Below, one piece after another: positions 1 to 8,109 of a stretch of DNA of 24,160 bases (position 1 is its first letter; each line of letters begins with the position of its first letter). Below the pieces are notes generated by a model. The model had not been told where the DNA came from and made no database searches. It saw only the letters and a program-made list of their open reading frames with translations. Where the stretch lies: contig JANMWN010000178.1 of assembly GCA_031394045.1 (NCBI GenBank), positions 1 to 24,160 on the forward strand, given 5' to 3'. Origin of the DNA: JANYIP01 sp031394045 (GTDB lineage: Bacteria; Actinomycetota; Actinomycetes; Prado026). The translations under genes were made by a program, and so were the position numbers.

Positions 1-496
1 GGCCACGCTCGCGTTCCTGCAGAATGCGCTCCGCGGCGTCACCACGTCCGGCACCTCGAAGAACCAGTTCAGCAGCTTCCCGCTCAACCTCGTACCCGTC
101 GCGTCCAAGACTGGGACCGCTGAGGTCGCCGGCAAGCAGACGACGTCATGGTTCGCGACCTACGCGCCGGCCACCAGCAAGCCTGCGTATGCGGTCGTGA
201 TGATGGTCAGCCAGGGCGGCTTCGGCTCCACCACCTCGGCTGACTCCGTACGCGCGATCTACGAGGCGCTGTTCGGCATCAAGGGCAGCAATGCCCCCGA
301 CCCGAAGCTCTCGATCCTGCCCGGCGGCGTGCTGCCGGTGAAGCTGCCGATCATCACCGCAGACGGTCGCATCCTGCCGCCGGGGAGCAAGGTCCCGCCC
401 GTAGCGCCGGCCGCACCCTCGACCCCCGTCGCGGCTGGTGCCGTGGGGCCGGCCTTCTCGAGCGAGCCGCGGCGGCAACGTGGGGGCGGGGTATGA
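1..496 (+). CDS. mrdA: Penicillin-binding protein 2-type transpeptidase, C-terminal part (5' end outside window)
   Basis: The frame is open from base 2 (codon phase starts there) to the TGA at 494-496, giving the last 164 residues. The third transpeptidase motif reads SKTGTAEV, with its lysine codon at 107-109. It is followed by the usual WFATYAPA and YAVVMMVSQGG strands of the class B PBP fold. The enzyme crosslinks peptidoglycan outside the membrane. The last ~55 residues are a Pro/Ala-rich tail ending in basic residues, typical of actinobacterial PBPs. The stop overlaps the rodA start (ATGA), so the two are translationally coupled, as expected for a transpeptidase and its SEDS glycosyltransferase partner. 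The symbol is inferred from the rodA neighbour; the active-site SxxK and SxN motifs lie outside the window, so an FtsI-like assignment cannot be fully excluded. Confidence 0.85.
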   Translation, partial: ATLAFLQNALRGVTTSGTSKNQFSSFPLNLVPVASKTGTAEVAGKQTTSWFATYAPATSKPAYAVVMMVSQGGFGSTTSADSVRAIYEALFGIKGSNAPDPKLSILPGGVLPVKLPIITADGRILPPGSKVPPVAPAAPSTPVAAGAVGPAFSSEPRRQRGGGV

Positions 497-1680
497 CCGT
501 CGGCTACCGCTCGCCCTCGTACTCGCCCTCGCGCAAGTCGTTCGCCTCGCGCGTCGTCGACCGCGAGTCGCCCCTGCGGCGGCTGGACTGGGTGCTGACC
601 CTGGCCGTCGCCGGGTTGCTCGTGATGGGGACGCTGCTGGTGTGGTCAGCCACCAAGCAGCGTCAGCTGGACCTGGGGCTCGACCCGCAGGCGTTCCTGC
701 GCAAGCACCTCATCAACATCACCCTCGGCCTCGTGCTCGGCGGCATGGTCGCGCTGTTCGACTATCGGTCGCTGCGGGCGTACGCGCCGCTGGTGTACGT
801 CGCGTCGATGCTCGGGCTGATCGCCGTGCTGGCTCCGGGCGTCGGGGCCACGATCAACGGCTCGCACTCGTGGATCCTGCTGCCGGCCGGGTTCTCGCTG
901 CAGCCGTCGGAGTTCGCCAAGGTCGCGCTCTGCGTCGCGCTGCCGATGCTGCTGTCCGAACGGCGGGACGCCGAGCAGGAGCCCCGGCTCTCGGACGTCG
1001 GGCTGGCGCTCGGGGTCGCGCTCGGTCCGATCGCGCTGATCATGCTGCAGCCCGACCTCGGCACCACCATCGTGATCGGCTTCATGATCCTCGGCATCCT
1101 CGCGGTCGCAAACACCCCGACGAAGTGGATGGTCGGCCTGCTGCTCATCGGTGCCGGTGGCGCGGGGGCGGCGGTCAAGCTCGGCGTGCTCAGCGACTAC
1201 CAGGTGGCGCGGTTCACCGTGTTCGCCGACCCCAGCTCGGACCCACAGGGCGCCGGTTACAACGTGAAGCAGGCGCTGGTGGCGATCGGCTCTGGCGGGC
1301 TCACCGGCAAGGGGCTGTTCAAGGGCACTCAGACCAACGGCAAGTTCGTCCCGGAGCAGCAGACCGACTTCGTGTTCACCGTGGCGGGGGAGGAGCTCGG
1401 CTTCATCGGGGCCGGCCTGCTCGTGGTGCTGCTCGGCCTGGTGCTCTGGCGGGCCGTACGTATCGCCGTACGCGCTGAGGACCTGTTCGGCACCCTGGTG
1501 GCCACCGGCATCGTCTGCTGGTTCACGTTCCAGGCGTTCGAGAACATCGGGATGACGCTGGGCATCATGCCGGTGACGGGGGTACCGCTGCCTTTCGTGT
1601 CCTACGGCGGCTCCTCGATGTTCGCCAACATGATGGCGCTCGGCCTGCTCCAGAACGTCCACATGCGCCGCTACGCCTAG
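493..1680 (+). CDS. rodA: RodA, SEDS-family peptidoglycan glycosyltransferase
   Basis: A 395-residue polytopic membrane protein of the FtsW/RodA/SpoVE family. It polymerises lipid II into glycan strands during cell elongation together with a class B PBP. Visible family signatures include SHSWILLPAGF followed by LQPSEFAK (residues ~128-143), the QTDFVFTVAGEELGFIG loop (Asp about 292, the position of the catalytic Asp in characterised RodA proteins) and the C-terminal VPLPFVSYGGSS. About ten hydrophobic segments are evident. The ATG at 493 lies in ATGA overlapping the PBP stop. The first ~35 residues are Ser/Arg-rich and cytoplasmic. RodA rather than FtsW is chosen because of the adjacent PBP and the absence of murG or other division genes. 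Confidence 0.93.
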   Translation: MTVGYRSPSYSPSRKSFASRVVDRESPLRRLDWVLTLAVAGLLVMGTLLVWSATKQRQLDLGLDPQAFLRKHLINITLGLVLGGMVALFDYRSLRAYAPLVYVASMLGLIAVLAPGVGATINGSHSWILLPAGFSLQPSEFAKVALCVALPMLLSERRDAEQEPRLSDVGLALGVALGPIALIMLQPDLGTTIVIGFMILGILAVANTPTKWMVGLLLIGAGGAGAAVKLGVLSDYQVARFTVFADPSSDPQGAGYNVKQALVAIGSGGLTGKGLFKGTQTNGKFVPEQQTDFVFTVAGEELGFIGAGLLVVLLGLVLWRAVRIAVRAEDLFGTLVATGIVCWFTFQAFENIGMTLGIMPVTGVPLPFVSYGGSSMFANMMALGLLQNVHMRRYA

Positions 1681-1713
1681 CCCCGCCGGCTCGTGAGGGG
1701 CGCAGCGGGGGCT

Positions 1714-1719
1714 TAGGCT
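1714..1719 (+). promoter_or_regulatory. -10 box (TAGGCT) of a leaderless promoter for the radical SAM gene
   Basis: TAGGCT matches the actinobacterial TANNNT -10 pattern and ends exactly six bases before the GTG at 1726. Transcription would therefore start at the first base of the start codon. No good -35 hexamer is visible. The same arrangement precedes several other genes here. Confidence 0.55.
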
Positions 1720-1725
1720 GCGGGG

Positions 1726-3705
1726 GTGCCAGTCGAGTCAGCAGCGCCGGTCGGGTCCGAGTCGGTCGAGTCGGTTTTTCCCGCGCTCGAGGCGCTGCTG
1801 CCCCTGGTGCAGAAGCCCATCCAGTACGTCGGGGGCGAGCTCAACGCGCAGACCAAGGACTGGGCCAGCTGCGACGTCCGCTGGGCGTTGATGTACCCCG
1901 ATGCGTACGAGGTGGGCCTGCCCAACCAGGGCGTCCAGATCCTGTACGAGGTCCTCAACGAGCAGGCCGGGGTCCTCGCCGAGCGTACGTACAGCGTCTG
2001 GCCGGACCTCGAGGCGCTGATGCGCCAGCACGGCGTACCCCAGTTCACCGTAGACGGCCACCGCCCGGTCGCCGCGTTCGACGTGCTGGGCGTGAGCTTC
2101 TCCACCGAGCTCGGCTACACGAACCTGCTGACCGCGCTCGACCTGGCCGGCATCCCGCTGGAGGCCCGCGACCGCACGGACGAGCATCCGATCGTCCTGG
2201 TCGGCGGGCACGCCGCGTTCAACCCCGAGCCGATCTCGGACTTCGTCGACGCGGCCATCATCGGGGACGGCGAGCAGGCGGTGCTGGCGGCCAGCCTGCT
2301 GATCCGCGCCTGGAAGGCCGAAGGCAGGCCCGGCGGCCGCGAGGGTCTGCTGCTGCGCCTGGCCAGGACCGGCGGCGTCTACGTACCCGCGTTCTACGAC
2401 GTCGACTACCTGCCGGACGGCCGGATCCAGCGGGTCGCACCGAACCGCCCCGGCGTCCCCTGGCGGGTGAGCAAGCACACGGTCATGGACCTGGACGAGT
2501 GGCCGTACCCGAAGACCCCGCTGGTGCCGCTCGCCGAGACGGTCCACGAGCGGATGAGCGTCGAGATCTTCCGTGGCTGCACCCGCGGCTGCCGGTTCTG
2601 CCAGGCCGGCATGATCACCCGCCCGGTACGTGAGCGGTCGATCACCGGGATCGCGCAGATGGTCGAGCAGGGCCTGGCCGCGACCGGGTTCGAGGAGGTC
2701 GGCCTGCTCTCGCTGTCCAGCGCCGACCACTCCGAGATCGCTGCGGTGGCCAAGGGCCTGGCCGACCGGTACGAGGGGACGAACACCGGCCTCTCGCTCC
2801 CGTCGACCCGGGTGGACGCCTTCAACATCGACCTCGCGAACGAGCTGTCCCGCAACGGCCGACGGTCCGGCCTGACCTTCGCGCCCGAGGGCGGCAGCGA
2901 GCGGATCCGCAAGGTCATCAACAAGATGGTCACCGAGCAGGACCTGATCAACACCGTGACGGCCGCGTACGGAGCCGGCTGGCGTCAGGTCAAGCTGTAC
3001 TTCATGTGCGGCCTGCCGACCGAGACCGACGAGGACGTGCTGCAGATCGCCGCGCTCGCCCGCGAGGTGATCCGTACCGGCCGCAAGGTCACCGGCAGCC
3101 GCGACATCCGGTGCACGGTGTCGATCGGCGGGTTCGTGCCCAAGCCGCACACCCCGTTCCAGTGGGCGGCGCAGCTCGACCACGAGGGCACCGACGCCCG
3201 GCTGGCCAAGCTGCGCGACGCGATCCGCGGTGACCGCGAGGTCGGCAAGGCGATCGGGTTCCGCTACCACGACGGGCGGCCCGGGATCGTCGAGGGACTG
3301 CTCTCGCGCGGGGACCGCCGGATCGGCAAGGTGATCCGTCAGGTCTGGGCCGACGGCGGTCGCTTCGACGGCTGGAGCGAGCACTTCTCGTTCGACCGCT
3401 GGATGGCGGCGGCGGAGGTCGGGCTGGCCGGTACGGGCGTCGACGTCGGCTGGTACACCACCCGTGAGCGCGAGTACGCCGAGGTGCTGCCCTGGGACCA
3501 CATCGACAGCGGGCTCGACAAGGACTGGCTGTGGGAGGACTGGCAGGACTCGATCTCCGAGGGCGAGGTCGAGGACTGCCGCTGGACCCCTTGCTACGAC
3601 TGCGGCGTCTGCCCCCAGCTCGACACGCAGATCCAGATCGGCCCGACCGGCGTCAAGCTGCTCCCGCTCGAGATCGTACCCGGCGCGCAGGTGCTGGCCC
3701 GGTGA
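1726..3705 (+). CDS. TIGR03960-type B12-binding-like/radical SAM protein
   Basis: A 659-residue radical SAM protein of unknown substrate. The 4Fe-4S ligating CxxxCxxC is at Cys285, Cys289 and Cys292 within FRGCTRGCRFCQAG. The N-terminal third has the alpha/beta layout of a B12-binding-like domain (VGLPNQGVQILYEVLN, then VLVGGHAAFNPEPISDFVD and IIGDGEQA), but the DxHxxG cobalamin motif is absent. The pattern QKPIQYVGGELNAQTKDW near residue 30 is typical of the TIGR03960 family. C-terminal Cys residues (CYDCGVC near the end) could hold a second metal site. Start: GTG six bases after a TAGGCT box. It overlaps the next gene (GTGA). The family normally sits beside TIGR03936 proteins, as here. The family assignment is from memory of its motifs; the reaction is unknown. 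Confidence 0.9.
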   Translation: MPVESAAPVGSESVESVFPALEALLPLVQKPIQYVGGELNAQTKDWASCDVRWALMYPDAYEVGLPNQGVQILYEVLNEQAGVLAERTYSVWPDLEALMRQHGVPQFTVDGHRPVAAFDVLGVSFSTELGYTNLLTALDLAGIPLEARDRTDEHPIVLVGGHAAFNPEPISDFVDAAIIGDGEQAVLAASLLIRAWKAEGRPGGREGLLLRLARTGGVYVPAFYDVDYLPDGRIQRVAPNRPGVPWRVSKHTVMDLDEWPYPKTPLVPLAETVHERMSVEIFRGCTRGCRFCQAGMITRPVRERSITGIAQMVEQGLAATGFEEVGLLSLSSADHSEIAAVAKGLADRYEGTNTGLSLPSTRVDAFNIDLANELSRNGRRSGLTFAPEGGSERIRKVINKMVTEQDLINTVTAAYGAGWRQVKLYFMCGLPTETDEDVLQIAALAREVIRTGRKVTGSRDIRCTVSIGGFVPKPHTPFQWAAQLDHEGTDARLAKLRDAIRGDREVGKAIGFRYHDGRPGIVEGLLSRGDRRIGKVIRQVWADGGRFDGWSEHFSFDRWMAAAEVGLAGTGVDVGWYTTREREYAEVLPWDHIDSGLDKDWLWEDWQDSISEGEVEDCRWTPCYDCGVCPQLDTQIQIGPTGVKLLPLEIVPGAQVLAR

Positions 3706-4232
3706 CTCGGCTCGACGACCTGTTCGCCGACCCCTGGTTCCCCTTCACCGGCGACTTCGCGGTCAAGCCGCTGGAGCCGCCGGTGATCCCCGAACCGGCG
3801 CGGTCGGGGGAGACGCCCAATGACTGCAACGGGTGCAAGCGACAGGACTCCGACTTCGTCTGGTCCAACGCGGACTGGGCGCTGCAGGCGGATCGGGACG
3901 CGTCTTTCCCCGGCATCGTGCTGCTGGTGACGCGGGGGCACTACGACTCGTTCGCCGACCTGCCCGAGCGGCTGCTCGCCGAGCTCGGCCCGATGACGGC
4001 CCGAGTCGAGCGGGCGGTGCTGTCGATGGGCGACGTGGCGCGGGTGCACGTGCTGCGCTGGGGCGACGGGAGCGGGCACTTCCACCTCTGGTTCATGCCG
4101 CGCCCGCTCGGTGCGATGCAGCTGCGCGGCTCCATGTTCCCGATGTGGCTGGACCTCCTGGATCCGTTGCCTGCGACCGAGCAGGACCCCGCCCTGGAGC
4201 AGATCGCGGCCGCCATGCGCGCCGGCGACTGA
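3702..4232 (+). CDS. HIT-like superfamily protein
   Basis: A 176-residue protein starting at the GTG that overlaps the previous stop (GTGA); this start is far downstream of the longest open frame. The C-terminal GDGSGHFHLWFMPRP carries a reduced histidine-triad motif (His126, His128; the third His is Trp/Phe). The N-terminal NDCNGCKRQDSDFVWSN has a CxxC (Cys42, Cys45), as in zinc-binding HIT/GalT-like proteins. HIT proteins hydrolyse or transfer nucleoside phosphates; with only two histidines the activity here is uncertain. It sits between the radical SAM gene and the DUF2344 gene, with overlap on one side and a one-base gap on the other, so it is surely co-translated with them and may act in the same unknown process. 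Confidence 0.8.
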   Translation: MTRLDDLFADPWFPFTGDFAVKPLEPPVIPEPARSGETPNDCNGCKRQDSDFVWSNADWALQADRDASFPGIVLLVTRGHYDSFADLPERLLAELGPMTARVERAVLSMGDVARVHVLRWGDGSGHFHLWFMPRPLGAMQLRGSMFPMWLDLLDPLPATEQDPALEQIAAAMRAGD

Positions 4233-4233
4233 G

Positions 4234-4995
4234 GTGGCGCGTACCCCCGACGGCCCGCCCCCGCCCCCGGTCGTCCAGCGGCTGCGGCTGCGGTACGCCA
4301 AGCGCGGCCGGCTGCGCTTCTCCTCGCACCGCGACTTCCAGCGCGCCTTCGAGCGGGCGTTGCGCCGCTCCGGCATCCCGATGGCGTACAGCGCCGGATT
4401 CTCGCCGCACCCCAAGGTCTCGTACGCCAATGCCGCGGCCACCGGGGTCGCCAGCGAGGCCGAGTACCTTGAGATCGCCGTGGCCGAGCGATGCGACCCC
4501 GACAAGGTCCGCGCCGCGCTGGATGCCTCGCTGCCGCCGGGTCTGGACGTGATCGAGGTGGTCGAGGCGGGGGAGGGTTCGCTGGTCGAGCGGCTCGAGG
4601 CCTCGGTGTACGAGATCCGGCTCGACCGGGTGGACGTGGCCGTGGCGCAGGCGGCGGTCGCGGCCTTCCTGGCCAGCGAGACCGTCGAGGTCGAGCGGAT
4701 GACCAAGAACGGCGTACGTACGTTCGACGCCCGCTCCGCCGTGGTCGCGCTGAGCGCCACGCCCGGGGTGGCCCCTGGGGGCGCCGAGTCGGTCCGGGCG
4801 GTTCCGTGTGCGATACTCCGATTGGTCGTCCGGCACACCACGCCGGCTGTCCGTCCCGACGATGTCCTCGTGGCGTTGCGTCGGGTGGCTGACCTCGCGC
4901 CGCCGGTCCCACCATCGGTGACCCGGCTGGCGCAGGGGCCGCTCGACGCCGAAACGGATGACGTCGCCGACCCACTGGTACCAGACCGGACCTGA
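4234..4995 (+). CDS. TIGR03936/DUF2344 radical SAM-associated protein
   Basis: A 253-residue protein beginning at a GTG one base after the HIT stop. The open frame extends upstream to 4111, but that would overlap the HIT gene by ~120 bases and lacks family similarity. The N-terminus after a Pro-rich lead shows the DUF2344 core: LRYAKRGRLRFSSHRDF, then AFERALRRSGIPMAYSAGFS and PHPKVSYANA (residues ~15-70). The family is found beside or fused to TIGR03960 radical SAM proteins and often next to rne/rng, exactly as here. Function unknown; proposed links to RNA or ribosome maturation rest on genomic context only. Confidence 0.87.
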   Translation: MARTPDGPPPPPVVQRLRLRYAKRGRLRFSSHRDFQRAFERALRRSGIPMAYSAGFSPHPKVSYANAAATGVASEAEYLEIAVAERCDPDKVRAALDASLPPGLDVIEVVEAGEGSLVERLEASVYEIRLDRVDVAVAQAAVAAFLASETVEVERMTKNGVRTFDARSAVVALSATPGVAPGGAESVRAVPCAILRLVVRHTTPAVRPDDVLVALRRVADLAPPVPPSVTRLAQGPLDAETDDVADPLVPDRT

Positions 4996-5082
4996 AAGCC
5001 CGGCGCGGTGCCCCACGAGTTTCGGTCTGCCTTCCCGGTGGGCCGTACCAGACAAGCGCTCCCGCGCGGTGCCACCCAGTGT

Positions 5083-5096
5083 TTGACACCTAGGTT
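5083..5096 (+). promoter_or_regulatory. Possible rne control site: TTGACA and ACCTAGGT palindrome
   Basis: The 155-base gap between the DUF2344 gene and rne contains a perfect TTGACA (5083-5088) partly overlapping an 8-base palindrome ACCTAGGT (5088-5095). No TANNNT sits 16-18 bases downstream, so a complete promoter is not demonstrated. It could be a -35 with a divergent -10, or an operator. Confidence 0.25.
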
Positions 5097-5150
5097 CAAC
5101 GCCAGGCGTCAGACACCCACGGCGCCCGGGAGCCGGAGTAGGACCTGTAC

Positions 5151-7976
5151 ATGCTTGAGAACGAAACGAACGACAGCACCGACAGCACCGGTACCAGCGG
5201 GAGCGGCGCTGCGCCGCCCCGCCGACGCCGAGCGGCGTCCCGCCCGGCCGGCCCCCCGGTCGTCGCGCCAGCCTCATCTTCAGGCTCAGCTCCGCAAGCA
5301 ACCGTTGCGGCACCGTCCGCCCCGGCCGTCCCTGCGCAGGAGCCGGCCGCCGAGGCCGAGGCACCCGCTCATGCCGAGCCGGCCGCACCCTCCACCCCGC
5401 CGGCACGCAGTCGCAGCCGCGCCAAGAAGGCCGCGCCCCCGCCGGTCGCTGAGATCGTGCCGGACGTGGCTGCGGACCCGCAGGCCGCTGAGCCGGCAGA
5501 CCAGCCCACAGCGGTGGAGGACGCGCCGCCTGCGTCGCGAAGCCGCAGCCGCAGCCGCAAGGCCGCCGCTCCCGGGTTCAGCGCCCCCGCCGAGTTCGTG
5601 GCCCCGGTGGCCGAGGAGCCCAGCGTCCCGGCCGCCGCGACGCTGCTGTTCAAGGCGCCGGAGGAGCTCGAGCTCGGCCCCGTCGATCACGATGACGAGG
5701 ACGAGGACGACGAGGGCGTGGCGCCGATCGACGACTCCGACTCCGACTCCGACGAGGCTGACGAGGCTGACGACGGCGAGGGGACCGACGGCACCGAGAG
5801 TGCCGAGGGTGAGGGTGCCCCGCGCAAGCGCCGCCGCCGGGGTGGCCGTGGCCGTCGTCGTCGCCCTGCTGGCAGCGCCGGCGAGGACGGCAGCGCCAGC
5901 GAGGACGGCGACGACGGCGAGCCGTCCGCGAACACCGGTACCGATACGGGCGAAGGATCGGACGAGGCACCGGACGGCGACGAGGCAGCAGACGGAGCCG
6001 AGTCCGGCGAGGGCACCGGTACCGGTACGCGTCGCCGTCGTCGCCGTCGTCGCGGCGGGGCTTCCGACGGCGAGGGGGCCGAGGAGTCCGACGGCACGGT
6101 CGTGCACGTACGCGAGCCCAGGGAGCAGAGGGAGCCCAGGGAGGCCCGCGAGCCCCGTGAGCCGCGCAGCCGAGGCGGCCGCGGTGGTGGCAGCGGCGGT
6201 GGCGGTGACGAGGTCACCGGCCTGCGTGGCTCCACCCGGCTCGAGGCCAAGAAGCAGCGTCGTCGCGAGGGTCGTGACGCGGGTCGCCGCCGGCCGCCGA
6301 TCCTGTCCGAGGCGGAGTTCCTGTCCCGCCGCGAGGCGGTCAACCGGGTCATGGTCATCCGCCAGCGCGGCGACCTCACCCAGATCGCAGTGCTCGAGGA
6401 CAACGTCCTGGTCGAGCACTACGTCGCCAGCGCCTCGTCCTCGACGATGGTCGGCAACGTCTACCTCGGCAAGGTCCAGAACGTGCTGCCCAGCATGGAG
6501 GCAGCGTTCATCGACATCGGCCGTGGCCGCAATGCCGTGCTCTACGCCGGCGAGGTCAACTGGGACGCGGCAGCCCTCGACGGGCAGCCGCGCCGGATCG
6601 AGCACGTGCTCAAGTCGGGCGACTCGGTCCTGGCCCAGGTCACCAAGGACCCGATGGGGCACAAGGGTTCCCGGCTCACGAGCAACATCAGCCTGGCCGG
6701 GCGCTTCCTGGTCTACGTACCCGACGGGTCGATGAGCGGGATCAGCCGCAAGCTGCCCGACAAGGAGCGCACCCGGCTCAAGAGCATCCTCAAGACCGTG
6801 GTCCCCGAGGACGCGGGCGTCATCGTGCGCACCGCGGCCGAGGGCGCGACCGAGGAGCAGCTGACGCACGACGTCCACCGGCTGCAGGCGCAGTGGGAGG
6901 ACATCGAGAAGAAGGCGAAGACCGCCCCGGCGCCGAGCCTTCTGTACGGGGAGCCCGACCTCACGGTCCGCGTCGTCCGCGACCTGTTCAACGAGGACTT
7001 CGACAAGCTCGTGGTCTCCGGCAACGACGCGTGGGAGGTCGTCGAGGCGTACGTAGGCCACGTCGCCCCCGACCTGATGGACCGGGTCGAGAAGTACGTC
7101 GGCGTCGAGGACGTCTTCGCCGCACACCGCATCGACGAGCAGATCGCCAAGGGCATGGACCGCAAGGTCTGGCTGCCCTCGGGCGGCTCGCTGGTCATCG
7201 ACCGCACCGAGGCCATGACGGTCGTCGACGTCAACACCGGCAAGTTCGTGGGCAAGGGTTCGGGCAACCTCGAGGAGACGGTCACCCGCAACAACCTCGA
7301 GGCCGCCGAGGAGATCGTCCGGCAGCTCCGGCTCCGCGACATCGGCGGCATCATCGTGATCGACTTCATCGACATGGTGCTCGAGTCCAACCGTGATCTC
7401 GTCCTGCGCCGGCTCACCGAGTGCCTCGGCCGTGACCGAACCAAGCACCAGGTAGCCGAGGTCACCTCGCTGGGCCTGGTCCAGATGACCCGCAAGCGGG
7501 TCGGGCAGGGCCTGATCGAGGCGTTCTCCGAGCCGTGCGAAGTCTGCCAGGGCCGCGGCATCAAGGTGCACCTCGAGCCGGTCGTCCACCGCGGCGACCA
7601 TGCGGGCTCGGACCGGCAGGACCGGCCGGAGCGTACGGACAAGGGTGAGCGGCTGGCCCGTGTCGCCAAGGCGAGCAAGACCGCGAAGGCGGTCCCGGCG
7701 AAGGACGAGGCCGGCTCCGGGCCGACCGACGAGGCGCCGTCGGAGCAGCCGGCTGAGTCGGACAAGGCGGTCAAGGCCGCGCGCACCCGTCAGCCGCGCG
7801 CGCCGCGTGCAGCGGTCGCTCCCGAGGCGGCCCCCGAGGGAGCCGAGGCGGCCCCCGAGGGAGCCGAGGCGGCCCCTGAGGGAGCGGAGGCGGCTCCCGA
7901 GGCGGCCAACCCCCCTGCACGCCGACGCCGGGTGGCCAAGAAGGCCCAGGGCGCCCCGGCCCCGGCCCCGAACTAG
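5151..7976 (+). CDS. rne: Ribonuclease E/G (Rne/Rng family)
   Basis: A 941-residue endoribonuclease for rRNA and mRNA processing. The conserved catalytic half occupies residues ~385-815: an S1-like segment (VGNVYLGKVQNVLPSMEAAF), the metal-binding VVDVNTGKFVGKG (Asp693) and GGIIVIDFIDM (Asp738, Asp741), then the zinc-link CEVCQGRG (Cys796, Cys799). The first ~380 residues are disordered: Pro/Ala-rich, then Asp/Glu/Ser-rich, then Arg clusters and Gly-rich, in the actinobacterial arrangement where the scaffold arms flank the core. The C-terminal ~125 residues are Ala/Pro/Glu-rich with a 21-base tandem repeat. Start: ATG 5151 with GGAG/AGGA 8-12 bases upstream. The gene follows the TIGR03960/TIGR03936 genes, a known neighbourhood. 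Confidence 0.95.
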   Translation: MLENETNDSTDSTGTSGSGAAPPRRRRAASRPAGPPVVAPASSSGSAPQATVAAPSAPAVPAQEPAAEAEAPAHAEPAAPSTPPARSRSRAKKAAPPPVAEIVPDVAADPQAAEPADQPTAVEDAPPASRSRSRSRKAAAPGFSAPAEFVAPVAEEPSVPAAATLLFKAPEELELGPVDHDDEDEDDEGVAPIDDSDSDSDEADEADDGEGTDGTESAEGEGAPRKRRRRGGRGRRRRPAGSAGEDGSASEDGDDGEPSANTGTDTGEGSDEAPDGDEAADGAESGEGTGTGTRRRRRRRRGGASDGEGAEESDGTVVHVREPREQREPREAREPREPRSRGGRGGGSGGGGDEVTGLRGSTRLEAKKQRRREGRDAGRRRPPILSEAEFLSRREAVNRVMVIRQRGDLTQIAVLEDNVLVEHYVASASSSTMVGNVYLGKVQNVLPSMEAAFIDIGRGRNAVLYAGEVNWDAAALDGQPRRIEHVLKSGDSVLAQVTKDPMGHKGSRLTSNISLAGRFLVYVPDGSMSGISRKLPDKERTRLKSILKTVVPEDAGVIVRTAAEGATEEQLTHDVHRLQAQWEDIEKKAKTAPAPSLLYGEPDLTVRVVRDLFNEDFDKLVVSGNDAWEVVEAYVGHVAPDLMDRVEKYVGVEDVFAAHRIDEQIAKGMDRKVWLPSGGSLVIDRTEAMTVVDVNTGKFVGKGSGNLEETVTRNNLEAAEEIVRQLRLRDIGGIIVIDFIDMVLESNRDLVLRRLTECLGRDRTKHQVAEVTSLGLVQMTRKRVGQGLIEAFSEPCEVCQGRGIKVHLEPVVHRGDHAGSDRQDRPERTDKGERLARVAKASKTAKAVPAKDEAGSGPTDEAPSEQPAESDKAVKAARTRQPRAPRAAVAPEAAPEGAEAAPEGAEAAPEGAEAAPEAANPPARRRRVAKKAQGAPAPAPN
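7830..7892 (+). repeat. Three 21-base tandem repeats encoding APEGAEA in rne
   Basis: Three in-frame copies of a 21-base unit (gcc-ccc-gag-gga-gcc-gag-gcg with small changes), flanked by partial APEAA copies on both sides. They lie in the disordered C-terminal tail, so copy number can change without breaking the reading frame. Confidence 0.85.
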
Positions 7977-7996
7977 AGGGCAGCCCGCCAGGGGGC

Positions 7997-8002
7997 TAGC
8001 AT
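7997..8002 (+). promoter_or_regulatory. -10 box (TAGCAT) for the thiamine operon
   Basis: TAGCAT matches TANNNT and lies 21 bases after the rne stop. A start six bases downstream would put the 5' end at about 8009, just before the first conserved bases of the TPP aptamer. No clear -35 is seen. Confidence 0.45.
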
Positions 8003-8013
8003 CCTGGGAGCAC

Positions 8014-8105
8014 GTGACAAGGGGAGCTCGGAGGAAGACGCCGGGCTGAGAGGGTGGCCGCCGCCACCGACCCTCAACCTGATCTGGGTAATGCCAGCGG
8101 AGGTA
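8014..8105 (+). promoter_or_regulatory. TPP (thiamine pyrophosphate) riboswitch
   Basis: The THI-box core is complete: GGGGAGC (8021-8027), GGGCTGAGAGGG (8043-8054), ACCCTC (8070-8075), CCTGATCTGG (8078-8087), GTAATGCCAGCGGAGG (8088-8103). Helix P2 pairs AGCTCGG (8025-8031) with CCGGGCT (8041-8047), P3 pairs AGGGTGGC with GCCACCGACCCT, and P5 pairs CTGG with CCAG. The thiB Shine-Dalgarno GGAGG (8099-8103) is part of the conserved 3' segment, and the ATG follows six bases later. No intrinsic terminator lies between, so ligand binding most likely blocks translation initiation. Helix P1 looks weak. Confidence 0.93.
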
Positions 8106-8109
8106 TCGG

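Noticed and set aside
1679..1713. GC-rich hairpin AGCCCC...GGGGCT after rodA
   Set aside because: A weak stem with a bulge and no T run; it could be a terminator but cannot be supported, and it lies just before the -10 of the next gene.
1738..3501. A 587-codon minus-strand open frame opposite the radical SAM gene
   Set aside because: Low-complexity Asp/Val/Gln/Arg-rich translation mirrors the codon bias of the real gene; no motifs.
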